Below, in pieces: positions 43,109 to 52,800 of a stretch of 64,000 nt of DNA (positions are counted from its first letter, which is position 1; every line of letters starts with the position of its first letter). Below the pieces are notes generated by a model that worked only from the letters and a program-made list of their open reading frames with translations, did not search any database and was not told the origin of the DNA. The position numbers and the translations under genes are program-made. This stretch comes from Gracilimonas sp040882225. GTDB taxonomy: Bacteria > Bacteroidota > Rhodothermia > Balneolales > Balneolaceae. Location of the stretch: NCBI GenBank assembly GCA_040882225.1, contig JBBEBR010000006.1, positions 310,001 through 374,000 of the forward strand. Reading direction: 5' to 3'.

Positions 43109-44390
43109 GTTTTTTGTATGGTGCACACTGGGTGTTTTTCTCTCCTCCTGCTCTACAATCGTACCAAATTCTGGAAGTAACAACAGGGTTACGGCTAATT
43201 TTATAAGTAATTATTTAGTGGAAGGACAACTCCCTCCTCCCCAGTCTATCAAAAGCCTTCAGCTTTATAGAAAGGGATCGGCTAATAATCCTCCCATTAT
43301 CTCTTTAAATTCCCGTCAAAAACTGGTACTCTCCTTTGATGAATTATCTGATTTATCTGGCCAGTTTCGGATCACTTTTTCTCACCACAACCAAAACTGG
43401 GAGCAAAGTAATATTCCTGAAAATTGGTTTTTAGGAGGAATGAATGAACTGATTTTGGGTGGAGGTACAAAAAACAGGTTATCAGAGCCAGATTATTTTA
43501 ATTATTCCATTGAATTCCCGAATGACCAATTAGAGTTTTTAACCAGTGGTAACTTTATGTTGCACGTTTCTGATTTTTCCTCTGGAGTTCGTCTTTTTTC
43601 AGTTCCATTTTATGTAACTGAAAATGAAGGCGAAATGACCTCCTGGGTGGAAACGGCTTTTAATGCAGGGCCAAGAAATTCCGCGATTGATCAGCCTTAT
43701 AGTAATTTCAAGTATCCGGATTTTGTGGAGTTTCCACAGTTTGATTTAAGCTTTTTCTTCACCCAAAATCGCTTTTGGGGGAAAACCAAAGAAACGAAAG
43801 CTTTTGATGTAGCAACTCCCGGAGAAACCCAATATTACTTGCCCCGGGATGAAGGCTTTGCAGCCAATTTCGATTTCATTGGGCTAAATTTGAGCAACTT
43901 TTCTCAAGGCGGAAAAATCATAGAATGGCGGCCTGAATTTACTCCACCAAAAGCAGTTTTGAGAGAAGATGTATTGAATTTTACTGCCGATCCTATGCCA
44001 AACTGGAGTTCGAATTTCGGAGTACCAAAATCAGGCCGGGATGCAAGATACGCGAATGTTCGATTTCGCTTTGAAGATGGAGGCGAGTTTAGTTCTTCAA
44101 CAGGTGTTTACCTTGTTGGCGATTTTAATCAATGGTTGCTTTCAGAAAATTACAAACTCAGCTATAATCAGGAATCAGGATATTGGGAAACTTCGGTGTT
44201 GATCAAAGAAGGTACCTACACGTACAAATACGCTCTTAAAGCTTATGGCGATGAAGTGGATGATGTAACCCTGAGTGATTCCATCACACGCAGAGAGCAG
44301 GAATATGTGAGCTTTGTGTACTACAAAGATCCTGATTATCAATATCAGCGATTGCTGTTTACACAGGTTTTTTACTCTGGGGATAACTAA
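43077..44390 (+). CDS. Type IX secretion system plug-type lipoprotein (DUF5103)
   Basis: 437 aa from a TTG at 43077; no ATG lies before the signal region, so a non-ATG start within the dapF end is needed. A lipobox FLSSC is near residue 25. The DUF5103/T9SS plug first domain spans about 55-180 (SLQLYRKGSANNPPIISLNSRQKLVLSFDEL) and further plug strands follow. The C-terminal part carries YLVGDFNQW and YKYAL, a third E-set/glycogen-binding-like domain in this window. In Bacteroidota, plug proteins associate with the SprA translocon that exports CTD-bearing proteins such as those at 23310, 27654, 58719 and 60139. Confidence 0.8.
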   Translation: MYSKELLRYAKFFVWCTLGVFLSSCSTIVPNSGSNNRVTANFISNYLVEGQLPPPQSIKSLQLYRKGSANNPPIISLNSRQKLVLSFDELSDLSGQFRITFSHHNQNWEQSNIPENWFLGGMNELILGGGTKNRLSEPDYFNYSIEFPNDQLEFLTSGNFMLHVSDFSSGVRLFSVPFYVTENEGEMTSWVETAFNAGPRNSAIDQPYSNFKYPDFVEFPQFDLSFFFTQNRFWGKTKETKAFDVATPGETQYYLPRDEGFAANFDFIGLNLSNFSQGGKIIEWRPEFTPPKAVLREDVLNFTADPMPNWSSNFGVPKSGRDARYANVRFRFEDGGEFSSSTGVYLVGDFNQWLLSENYKLSYNQESGYWETSVLIKEGTYTYKYALKAYGDEVDDVTLSDSITRREQEYVSFVYYKDPDYQYQRLLFTQVFYSGDN

Positions 44391-44405
44391 TTAATTCCTT
44401 CACTT

Positions 44406-47400
44406 TTAAAAATCAATTCCTATCGAAAAGTAATGAATTGGTTTTCCTTTAAATCCATCTCTGTCGTATGGCCAGCCCGCATCATACCGCAAAGGTAAAC
44501 CAAATACTATAGTTCGGAGCCCAAAACCCGCACCAATAAGGATATCACCATCTAAGTATGGTGCTTCGAAACCCACGGGGCCGTCTGGAGTTGATGCAAA
44601 AGAACTAAATCGTTCTTTTGCTACTTTAAAGTCAAGCTTCTTGTCATTTATGATGGGCTCTTGATTACTATCCAAAAGGCCATATTCAATAGTTTGGCCC
44701 CATGCAGTTCCGACATCTATGAAGGCAGTTCCCGTAAGATTATAAAATGGCAGAATTGGCAACGGACCGGGGACAATTGCGGCAAAAAGCGGGAAGCGGA
44801 ACTCAGCGTTTATCAAGCTGAAATTACTTCCATAAATACTGTTGTAAGCATATCCTCTCACAGGCAAAGCCGGAACGGTGAAGAAACTGTCTGTTAACCT
44901 GTCGAAGGATAATCCATTATCGCTGAAGCGTTGGTTAATCCATCCAAGTTGGCCGCCCATAAAATATGTTTGTGCATCTCTTCCGATCGAGGTTGCCCCG
45001 GATGCTCTGAAAGCAAAGCTATATTGATTTCCCAGCCCAAAATACTTTCTAAAATCTCCTAAAACAGAAGCGAATTGTGGCGCGTTTTCTCCAACCCCCG
45101 GACTTGCGGAAATACCAATAGAATACCTTGAGCCACCACTCGGTGTAAGAAATCCAGGTAAAGTATGATCGCTTGTATATATTATTTCAGGATATAGAAA
45201 TGCACTTTTATCATTTTCTTGCTCCTCTTCTCGAACAGAAGCTCCCCTAAAAGCATCGCTAACGGAACTATAATCTCTGGTGACACCAAGAGCGGAAATT
45301 CCTATGTCAATTCGCCTAAATTTATCGAAAGGATATTGAACATTAAAGCCACCACCATATGTACGATATCTTATAATTTCACCATAGTATGTTTGATATC
45401 TTCGTGAAGTATGAAAGTAAGAGGCGAAAAAATTTGTTCTGTTTTTGAAATAACCATACTGCAAAGAGTAATCGCTATTTCTCAGATCCGTAACAAAATT
45501 TGTACCTAATGAGATTTGATGATCGCCCAGCAAATCACTTATAATAAATTGTGTAAGTGCGTAGGAACCGTAGGTTGAGGCTACAAAAGTAGGATTATAT
45601 GCGATGTCGGTACTAAACTTCAGGCGATATTTTTTTGGCTGGTACCGGCCGTCTTGTGTAATGGTATTTTCCGGGCTAAAGTTTGCAATATCCCTGAGTT
45701 GCAGCGTGGTATCCTCAATAACTTCCTCAGAAAACACGTAGTTTCTGAAGTCGATATTTCCAGATGCAGCTTCCTCTTCTTCCCGCTCTGTTTGCTCTTC
45801 CTCTTCTACCAACTCTTCTACTGTAAGCCCTTTCGAGCTAAAATCTAATCCTGAATCAAACATTTCTCGCGCATATAAAGTAGCAGGTACACGAGCAGCC
45901 TGACTTTCAGCAGATCGGCGCTGAGCCCAATAATTAGCAGTTGGCTCTTCTTGTTTCGCCCGTTGGAATGGGGTTCTCAACATAAAGATATCAAGATATC
46001 CTTCATTAATAGAGTTAAAAGCCAACCGGGAACCGTCCGAACTTATAGAAATTTGCGAAGCCCCTGTCTGTAAATTGGTTAATGCTACTGAAGTTCGGGT
46101 TTCCAGGTTCAGCTCATATATATTTTGAATTCCATTTTTGTCTGATATAAAAACAAGACGGTTATCTCTGGTTACCTGCGGATTTTTTTCACTCCAGTTT
46201 GGAGTATTGGTTAATCGTGTGGCCTTTTCATCTCCCAAAGCCGCACGATAGATATCCGTTTCATACAAGCTTTCATCGCCGAAGCGGTCATAGTCAGTTG
46301 TAAAAGTGGCAAGTTTAGTTTTATCTCCTCTATCAGATGCAAAGTACACATACTTTGAATCTGCGCTCCATTCTGGCTGCATATCCGAGAAAAAATCCTG
46401 AGTTAGATTTTCCAATTTTTGGGTGGAAATGTTATACACAAAAATATCTTGGTACGGGCCGATGTTACCATCAAAAGCTATTTTGTTACCATCAGGAGAC
46501 CAGGCTATTGATGCAATGGCGTCAATATCATTGAACTTAATTTTTTCGATTTTTCCGGTGTTGTAATCAACCAACGCAAGATCATCTCTACCTCTTGATT
46601 TAGTTGAAAGCGCAACCTTAGAACCATCCGGAGACCATGCTATATTGGGATTCAAAATATTCAACTCTTCAAATTCAGGATTATCCTCACCCCGAATCAA
46701 AGTTTTTAAACGTTCCCCATTTATAGCACTGATAACGACCACATCAAAATAGCCACGCCTATTAGTGATGAAAGCAACTTTATCGCCTTGGGGAGAAATT
46801 GCGGGGCTTGTATTATAGCTGCCAAAGTCGCCGCGTTTTGTAAGTAAAGTGGAAATAACGTCGGCTCGTTCTCTTGTGGCTACTTCGGGGTAATAACGTT
46901 TTTGAAGCGCATTCTCCCACGCATCAGACAATTCCTCAATATCCAATCCCAAAGACTGAACCATGCCCGCTTCTAAGCTTCGGGTTGATTTTATTCGCTG
47001 AAGTATCTCAGCAATCTTTTGCCTGCCATATTCTTCAACTATATAATTCCAGACCGACTGCCCGCCTCTATAAGCATAATAACCGCTCAAATATTCAATA
47101 GGTGGCAGATAGTTATTTATCACAGCATCCCTTATAAACATATCGGTGTTGGTGTCCCAACCGAGGGCGGTGTATTCGGCTAATCCTTCTTCGAACCAGA
47201 GTGGAAAAACCAGTTGAATATTATTTCGGATGATGGAATTGATGGTGCCCCCATAAAACATATCGTTGAATACCGCATGTACTAATTCGTGATGAAGCGT
47301 ACGGCGGAAATCAGCATAGTCTCCGGTGAAAGGCACTGTCATCCGATTCTTCAACTTATCGGTTACACCGCCAATACCTTCTGCATTTTCGGGAAGATTA

Positions 47401-47714
47401 ACCACATTCGTCTGCGAAAAGTCGTTATGAGAATCATAAATAATGAGAGGAATTCGGTTTGAAATTTCATGCTGGAAATCTTCGGTAAGCTGTTTATACG
47501 CAGATTCTACACTCTTGGCACCAAATTCAGCGAGCTCGTAATTTTTGGATCCATAATAATAGACATCAAAATGCTTGGATTGTATATATCGCCATTCGAA
47601 CTCTTCATATTGTACCCGGTTTTTTCCAAACGAATAATATTGAGCGAATACCTCAACAGAGCTAACCAAAATAAGGCTTAAGATTACCAAGCTAACTGAA
47701 GATGTTTTATTCAT
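44406..47714 (-). CDS. Surface metalloprotease/TolB-propeller/outer-membrane-barrel fusion
   Basis: 1102 aa. Signal peptide about 1-24. Residues about 50-290 are a gluzincin-like (peptidase MA type) domain with H142-E143-L-V-H146 (HHELVHAVF) and the downstream glutamate WFEEGLAEYTAL. Residues about 300-600 are a TolB-like propeller with repeated WSPDGSKVA and FASDRG motifs. An acidic linker (about 630-660) leads to a surface-antigen/BamA-like barrel (about 690-1102) ending in FSIGIDF with a terminal aromatic. It is probably an outer-membrane protease or processing factor. It is followed on the other side by the convergent plug gene, whose stop lies 16 bp away. Confidence 0.88.
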   Translation of the reverse strand: MNKTSSVSLVILSLILVSSVEVFAQYYSFGKNRVQYEEFEWRYIQSKHFDVYYYGSKNYELAEFGAKSVESAYKQLTEDFQHEISNRIPLIIYDSHNDFSQTNVVNLPENAEGIGGVTDKLKNRMTVPFTGDYADFRRTLHHELVHAVFNDMFYGGTINSIIRNNIQLVFPLWFEEGLAEYTALGWDTNTDMFIRDAVINNYLPPIEYLSGYYAYRGGQSVWNYIVEEYGRQKIAEILQRIKSTRSLEAGMVQSLGLDIEELSDAWENALQKRYYPEVATRERADVISTLLTKRGDFGSYNTSPAISPQGDKVAFITNRRGYFDVVVISAINGERLKTLIRGEDNPEFEELNILNPNIAWSPDGSKVALSTKSRGRDDLALVDYNTGKIEKIKFNDIDAIASIAWSPDGNKIAFDGNIGPYQDIFVYNISTQKLENLTQDFFSDMQPEWSADSKYVYFASDRGDKTKLATFTTDYDRFGDESLYETDIYRAALGDEKATRLTNTPNWSEKNPQVTRDNRLVFISDKNGIQNIYELNLETRTSVALTNLQTGASQISISSDGSRLAFNSINEGYLDIFMLRTPFQRAKQEEPTANYWAQRRSAESQAARVPATLYAREMFDSGLDFSSKGLTVEELVEEEEQTEREEEEAASGNIDFRNYVFSEEVIEDTTLQLRDIANFSPENTITQDGRYQPKKYRLKFSTDIAYNPTFVASTYGSYALTQFIISDLLGDHQISLGTNFVTDLRNSDYSLQYGYFKNRTNFFASYFHTSRRYQTYYGEIIRYRTYGGGFNVQYPFDKFRRIDIGISALGVTRDYSSVSDAFRGASVREEEQENDKSAFLYPEIIYTSDHTLPGFLTPSGGSRYSIGISASPGVGENAPQFASVLGDFRKYFGLGNQYSFAFRASGATSIGRDAQTYFMGGQLGWINQRFSDNGLSFDRLTDSFFTVPALPVRGYAYNSIYGSNFSLINAEFRFPLFAAIVPGPLPILPFYNLTGTAFIDVGTAWGQTIEYGLLDSNQEPIINDKKLDFKVAKERFSSFASTPDGPVGFEAPYLDGDILIGAGFGLRTIVFGLPLRYDAGWPYDRDGFKGKPIHYFSIGIDF

Positions 47715-47737
47715 AATGTCTCACAAAATTTTTAGGA

Positions 47738-49888
47738 CTATGCTAATGCGAAATCAATTTGTCGTTTTTGCAGGTTTGTACTTTTCACTCTAACGCGAAT
47801 TTCATCACCCAGCTGATATCGTTTACCGCTTTTACGGCCGGCAAGGGAATGGCTTTTTTGATCGTAAACAAAATAATCAGTTTTTAAATCACTCATTCCT
47901 ATCATTCCTTCACAGTAAACATCTTTAAGGTTAACAAAAATTCCTCTTTCCATAACTCCGCTGATAACTCCATCAAATTTTTCACCGATTTTATCAGAAA
48001 GATATTCTACTTGCTTCAACTTCACTGAATCACGCTCTGCATCAACAGCTACACGTTCGCGCTCGCTGCAATGTTCGCCGTTTCTTTTCAGTAAATCATA
48101 ATTATAAGCAGGTACTCCAGAGTTATAGCCTTTAAGCAACCTGTGTACAATCACATCGGGGTAACGCCGAATTGGACTTGTAAAGTGTGCATAGTGTTTG
48201 AAACCCAAGCCAAAATGACCAAGATTGTTTGGTGAATATTCTGCCTTCGCCATAGCTCGCAACATCAGGCCATTTACAATATATTCGAGACTGGTTCCTT
48301 TTACCTGATTAAGCAGATCATTTATTTTTCGGGGTGAAATTTTCTCTCCAAAATCGAATTTTATACCGATAGGTTTCACTTGCTCAGCAATGCCACCTAA
48401 TTTATCCTGATCGGGTTTGTCATGAATTCGGTAAAAAAATGGAAACAGGTCTTTTGATCTTTTTTTTCCAGATTCCTTTCGAAGGTTTTCAATATGAGCG
48501 GCAACGGTTTTGTTAGCCATCAACATGCATTCTTCAATCAGGCGATGAGCAAAGATTCTTTCTTTAATTATTACCTCAATAGGTTTCCCTTTCTCATCTA
48601 ATACAAACCGGGGTTCGGGCGTTTCAAAATCAATGGCTCCTTCTTTGAATCTTTTCTGAAGCAAAATTTTAGCAAGATCAGCCACTGCACGCATTTCTTT
48701 GGCAGCTTTGTGCTTTTTACCATCTACAATTTCCTGTGCTTCCTCATATGTAAAACGGTGTTTTGAATGGATGGCCGTTTCTTCAATCGAATAATCCACC
48801 AGATCACCCTGCGCATCAATTTCCATAAAACAACTGTATGTGAGTTTATCCTCATGCGGGCGCAGGCTGCAAACTCCGTTACTCAGTACTTCGGGAAGCA
48901 TTGGAATTACACGATCTACCAAATAAACGCTGGTACCACGAGTATGTGCTTCATCATCCAATACGGTGGAAGGTTTTACGTAATGGGTTACATCGGCAAT
49001 ATGCACTCCCAGGTAATAATTACCGTTTTTGAGCATTTTTATGCTTAAAGCGTCATCGAAATCTTTAGCGTCAGCCGGGTCAATGGTGAAAACCATTTCA
49101 TCGCGCATATCCAGCCGGCGGGCAAATTCTTCATTCGGAATTTCTAAAGGAATTTTATCTGCGAATGCTTCTACTCCCTCCGGAAATTCAGCGACCATAT
49201 CATTTTCTGCTAATATGGATAAAATATTGGCATCGTTTGAGCCTGTTTTCCCTAAAATGGATGTGATTTCAGCTTCCGGGAGCGCTTTGCGATGTAGCCA
49301 ATTCTTCAGCTCGAATATTACTTTATCTCCGTCCCGAGCTCCATTTAAAAATTCTGGGAGCACATAAAAATTGGTGTACACCGATTTTTGATCCGCTTCA
49401 ATCACATAATTCTTATCGCTGATTTTAGCCAAAGTACCCACATAAAATTTCTTACCGCGTTCCAGGATTTCAACAACCTTACCTGTTGGCTGGCCACTTT
49501 TTCTGTCTTTTCCGGTGATGACAATTTTAACACGGTCGTTGTTCAGGGCAAGCCCCATCTCCCGGGAAGAAACACGAACATCTTCATCCAGTTCTTCGGT
49601 AATCACATATCCGGTTCCCCGAACAGAGATATCGATTTTCCCCTCAAGCTCATTTTCATTAGAAACGGCTTTCGATTTCTTTTGAAGGTTTATCTTATTC
49701 CCATTTCTGTGAATGATGTTTTTGTTGGCTAACCTGTTTAAAGACTTATCCAGCCTTCTTATTTCTTTATTACTTTGAAGCCGTAAAACACTCAAAACTT
49801 GTTCTCTTGTTAGGGAGTTTTCAGGACTGTTTTTGATTAAATCAATTACAAGCTCGTCAAAACTATTTACTCTTTTACTTCTACTCAT
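47738..49888 (-). CDS. rnr: Ribonuclease R
   Basis: 716 aa, the usual length. The order is winged-helix N-terminus, cold-shock domains, RNB catalytic domain (about 260-590) and an S1 domain at the end (GVISGVMERGIFVNLKDVYCEGMIGMSDL). The RNB active-site acidic cluster reads TIDPADAKDFDDALSI. A 3'-to-5' exoribonuclease that degrades structured RNA and takes part in RNA quality control. It is the last gene of a close run after tamB (9 bp) and may share its transcript. Confidence 0.95.
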   Translation of the reverse strand: MSRSKRVNSFDELVIDLIKNSPENSLTREQVLSVLRLQSNKEIRRLDKSLNRLANKNIIHRNGNKINLQKKSKAVSNENELEGKIDISVRGTGYVITEELDEDVRVSSREMGLALNNDRVKIVITGKDRKSGQPTGKVVEILERGKKFYVGTLAKISDKNYVIEADQKSVYTNFYVLPEFLNGARDGDKVIFELKNWLHRKALPEAEITSILGKTGSNDANILSILAENDMVAEFPEGVEAFADKIPLEIPNEEFARRLDMRDEMVFTIDPADAKDFDDALSIKMLKNGNYYLGVHIADVTHYVKPSTVLDDEAHTRGTSVYLVDRVIPMLPEVLSNGVCSLRPHEDKLTYSCFMEIDAQGDLVDYSIEETAIHSKHRFTYEEAQEIVDGKKHKAAKEMRAVADLAKILLQKRFKEGAIDFETPEPRFVLDEKGKPIEVIIKERIFAHRLIEECMLMANKTVAAHIENLRKESGKKRSKDLFPFFYRIHDKPDQDKLGGIAEQVKPIGIKFDFGEKISPRKINDLLNQVKGTSLEYIVNGLMLRAMAKAEYSPNNLGHFGLGFKHYAHFTSPIRRYPDVIVHRLLKGYNSGVPAYNYDLLKRNGEHCSERERVAVDAERDSVKLKQVEYLSDKIGEKFDGVISGVMERGIFVNLKDVYCEGMIGMSDLKTDYFVYDQKSHSLAGRKSGKRYQLGDEIRVRVKSTNLQKRQIDFALA

Positions 49889-49897
49889 TTATACCCT

Positions 49898-52800
49898 TTA
49901 CGAAGGACTATTACCTTCTCTGTTTTCTGTTAAATTTTCTTCTTCTGATTTTTGGAGTCCAAACAGCTTTCTAAACGGTGAAGCTATTCTGTTAAAAAAC
50001 TCTTTCCATGTATTAAAATTCACTTTTGCCTCCACTCCCAATCCATTAATATCCTGAGATTGTTGCGACTGCTCTGTACTGCTGAGGCTTCCAAATGACA
50101 GGTCTTGCCGGTGAAAGGCTGTTACCGAAAAGGTACGGTTTATCCGGTAGGTTGCACCAAGATCCCCAATATTAGATTGTCTTCCTGTAATTTGTCCTTC
50201 TCTTCTCAAAATAAGTTTATCATTATATAACCGCAGTGCTACTCCAAGATCTACCTGATTGTAAGTATTTAAATTGAAATCTACATCCAAGCTACTTAAA
50301 TCACTATTCAATAACGAGTTCATTTGGTTTGAAAGCAATGGGCTAATTACCTGACTCGATAAAAGCGGATTCAAAACCGCCGCACTTCCCGATAAATTCT
50401 CTCCAAAATTGGTCTGGGCGTTCGAAACGGGGATAAAATCTCCCATTAACAAAAAATTAGCGGATTGAATAAGTTTAAGTTCTTCATCTCTGTTTAAAGC
50501 TGCCAATTGAGTAGCCAATGTTGAACTTTGCCGTGACTCAAATGTATCAGGAAGCCTGAAATAGAAATCGTTTTCGATACTGGAAATAGTTCCCCCAATA
50601 TTCAAAACCAGTTCTACAGGTACCCGTTGTGAATTTTCCGGATTGATGTCTGAGCGAGCTGTTGTAAGCGTATTTACATCGGGCCGGGCACGATAAACCG
50701 CATTTAAATTGTTGAACCGGGCATTTGCGGGATCACCTTCCCAGGTAATAGAGCCGCCGGGATCAAGTTCGAATCTACGCGAGAAAATATCACCACTCAC
50801 AAACTGATACCTTCCGCCGGTAATATCAAAGCGCCCATACATGGTAACCTGCTCATCTTCTAAACGAATTCTCATTCTTCCAGTTCCATCGGCGGTTACA
50901 ATATCGCCGGTAACCGGATCGAAAATTAGCTGAACCGTCATCGGATCGTTTGCTTCAAATTGCAGGTCCAGAGTAAATCGTTCAGCAAAAGATAAATCAA
51001 CTTCCTGTCCTGTTTCTTCTGCTATATTCCGGTTTCTATCTGCTGCCCGTGATTGTGCAGAGTCAATATCTACATCAAAATTATTTACAAAACGGATGAA
51101 TTTATTATCCTCATTAAACTCTGTTTCTTCTAAAAGCGGTATGCCGATTTCGGAGAAATCTGACATAATAATTGGTGTTTCGGAAGTTAAAACAGGATCT
51201 AAATTTGTACCGGTAATGGTGATGGTGCTTGTACCGTAAGCATTTCCGTAAAAAGGAGCAGAGGCCTCAAATGAACTGTTGAGAAACTGAAATTCATTCA
51301 TTTCCAGTTTTATACCCACATAGTTCAGCGGCTGAAAATCATTGAAATCAAAAAAGCCGCTTAAAATGGCATTACCGCCAGATGGATCAATCAAATAAAT
51401 ATCTTCGAATTCCAGTCCTCGGTCGCGCGTAAAGGTGATTCCACCCTGAGCATAATAATAGGTATCTAAGAATCTCGGCCTCAAATAAACGGCATCGTCA
51501 GAACCTACCAAAAAATTGGCGTGGAAATCGTAGGTCTCCAGATTTCCCCAAATTTTACCTGTTCCGTTTGAGAGTCCGGCTCCTTCCGTGAAAATTTTTG
51601 GCCCAATGTAAGGGAGAATCCACATGTCAATGTTTTTGAAATCTACATCGAATAGAAAAAGAGAATCTGCATCAGAAAAGTTTCCATTTCCTGGAGCAAG
51701 CACATATCCGTTAATGTCGAATTGTTGGCCACGGCGATCATTGTTTGCGAAATACTGCGGATACTTGGTGGAATCGGTATTTAATTGAATATCGGTGTCA
51801 AAACGATTTAGTTCAGAATTATACCGACTCGTCAAGTTGATATCTCCCACAATATTTCCATCAATTTCAAAGCGCTCAACATCAATATCACCCTGAATTG
51901 TGGGTACACTGGCAAGCGTTCGTGTGGTGAAATTGCCATCCAAAGTTCCTGCAAAACTAAGCCTGCCACCAATCAGCCTGGAAATTCGCTCTAACTGAAC
52001 CCCGGCTATTTCATAGTGCACGGAATCGGATATATCACTGCTAATTGTACCGCCTATCCGGATAAGCTGGTCTTCATTACTAAATGAGAATTCTGAGAAT
52101 TTAACCTTTTGATCAGAATTATATTCCACCGAAGGATTACCTTCATTTTGCCATCTGTATTGATTTCGGCCAAAACTAAAATCATCAATAAACAGAGAAA
52201 GTGAATTTTGGCTTAACTTTCCATTGGTTTCAATCAGGAATTCAGGATTCCCGGCAAGTTCAGCAATCGTATTTTTTATGTGGATGGCGTCTTTGTTTAG
52301 TTCAGCATAAAGGTCAAGCTTTCGTGCATCCAGATATTCATGATCTAAATAGGCGGCGTTCGCTTGAATTTGCAATCCGGAGAATTCCTTCAGAGTGCGG
52401 CCATATCGAAAGCCTCCTGTTACTTGTAGCACCAAAGAATCGGCTCTGAAAGAATTATACGTTGCCTGTGGATCTTGAAGCGAAGCATTAAAAAGCAGCC
52501 TTTCAGAGCTAATATTCACCGAGGAATTTATGCTGGCTGAAGAGGTGATTGTGGGAAAATCTGGGAAATAGGATTTAATCAGGCTGGTATTTTTTAACCG
52601 GCCTGTGAGGGTTACGTTTTGTGAAGGCAAACTTAGCCGGTTTGAATCTGCAACAGCGGGACTTTTGAGCAACACTTCTTCTTCAAATCTATCTACAAAA
52701 TAACTGCCCCAGTGTTCGGATAAAGTAATGAGGTCTTTGGGAGTATAGTTGCCTTCAAGCGTAGCGTCAAATGCAGTTGAAGTAAACCGAAGCGCCCTTG

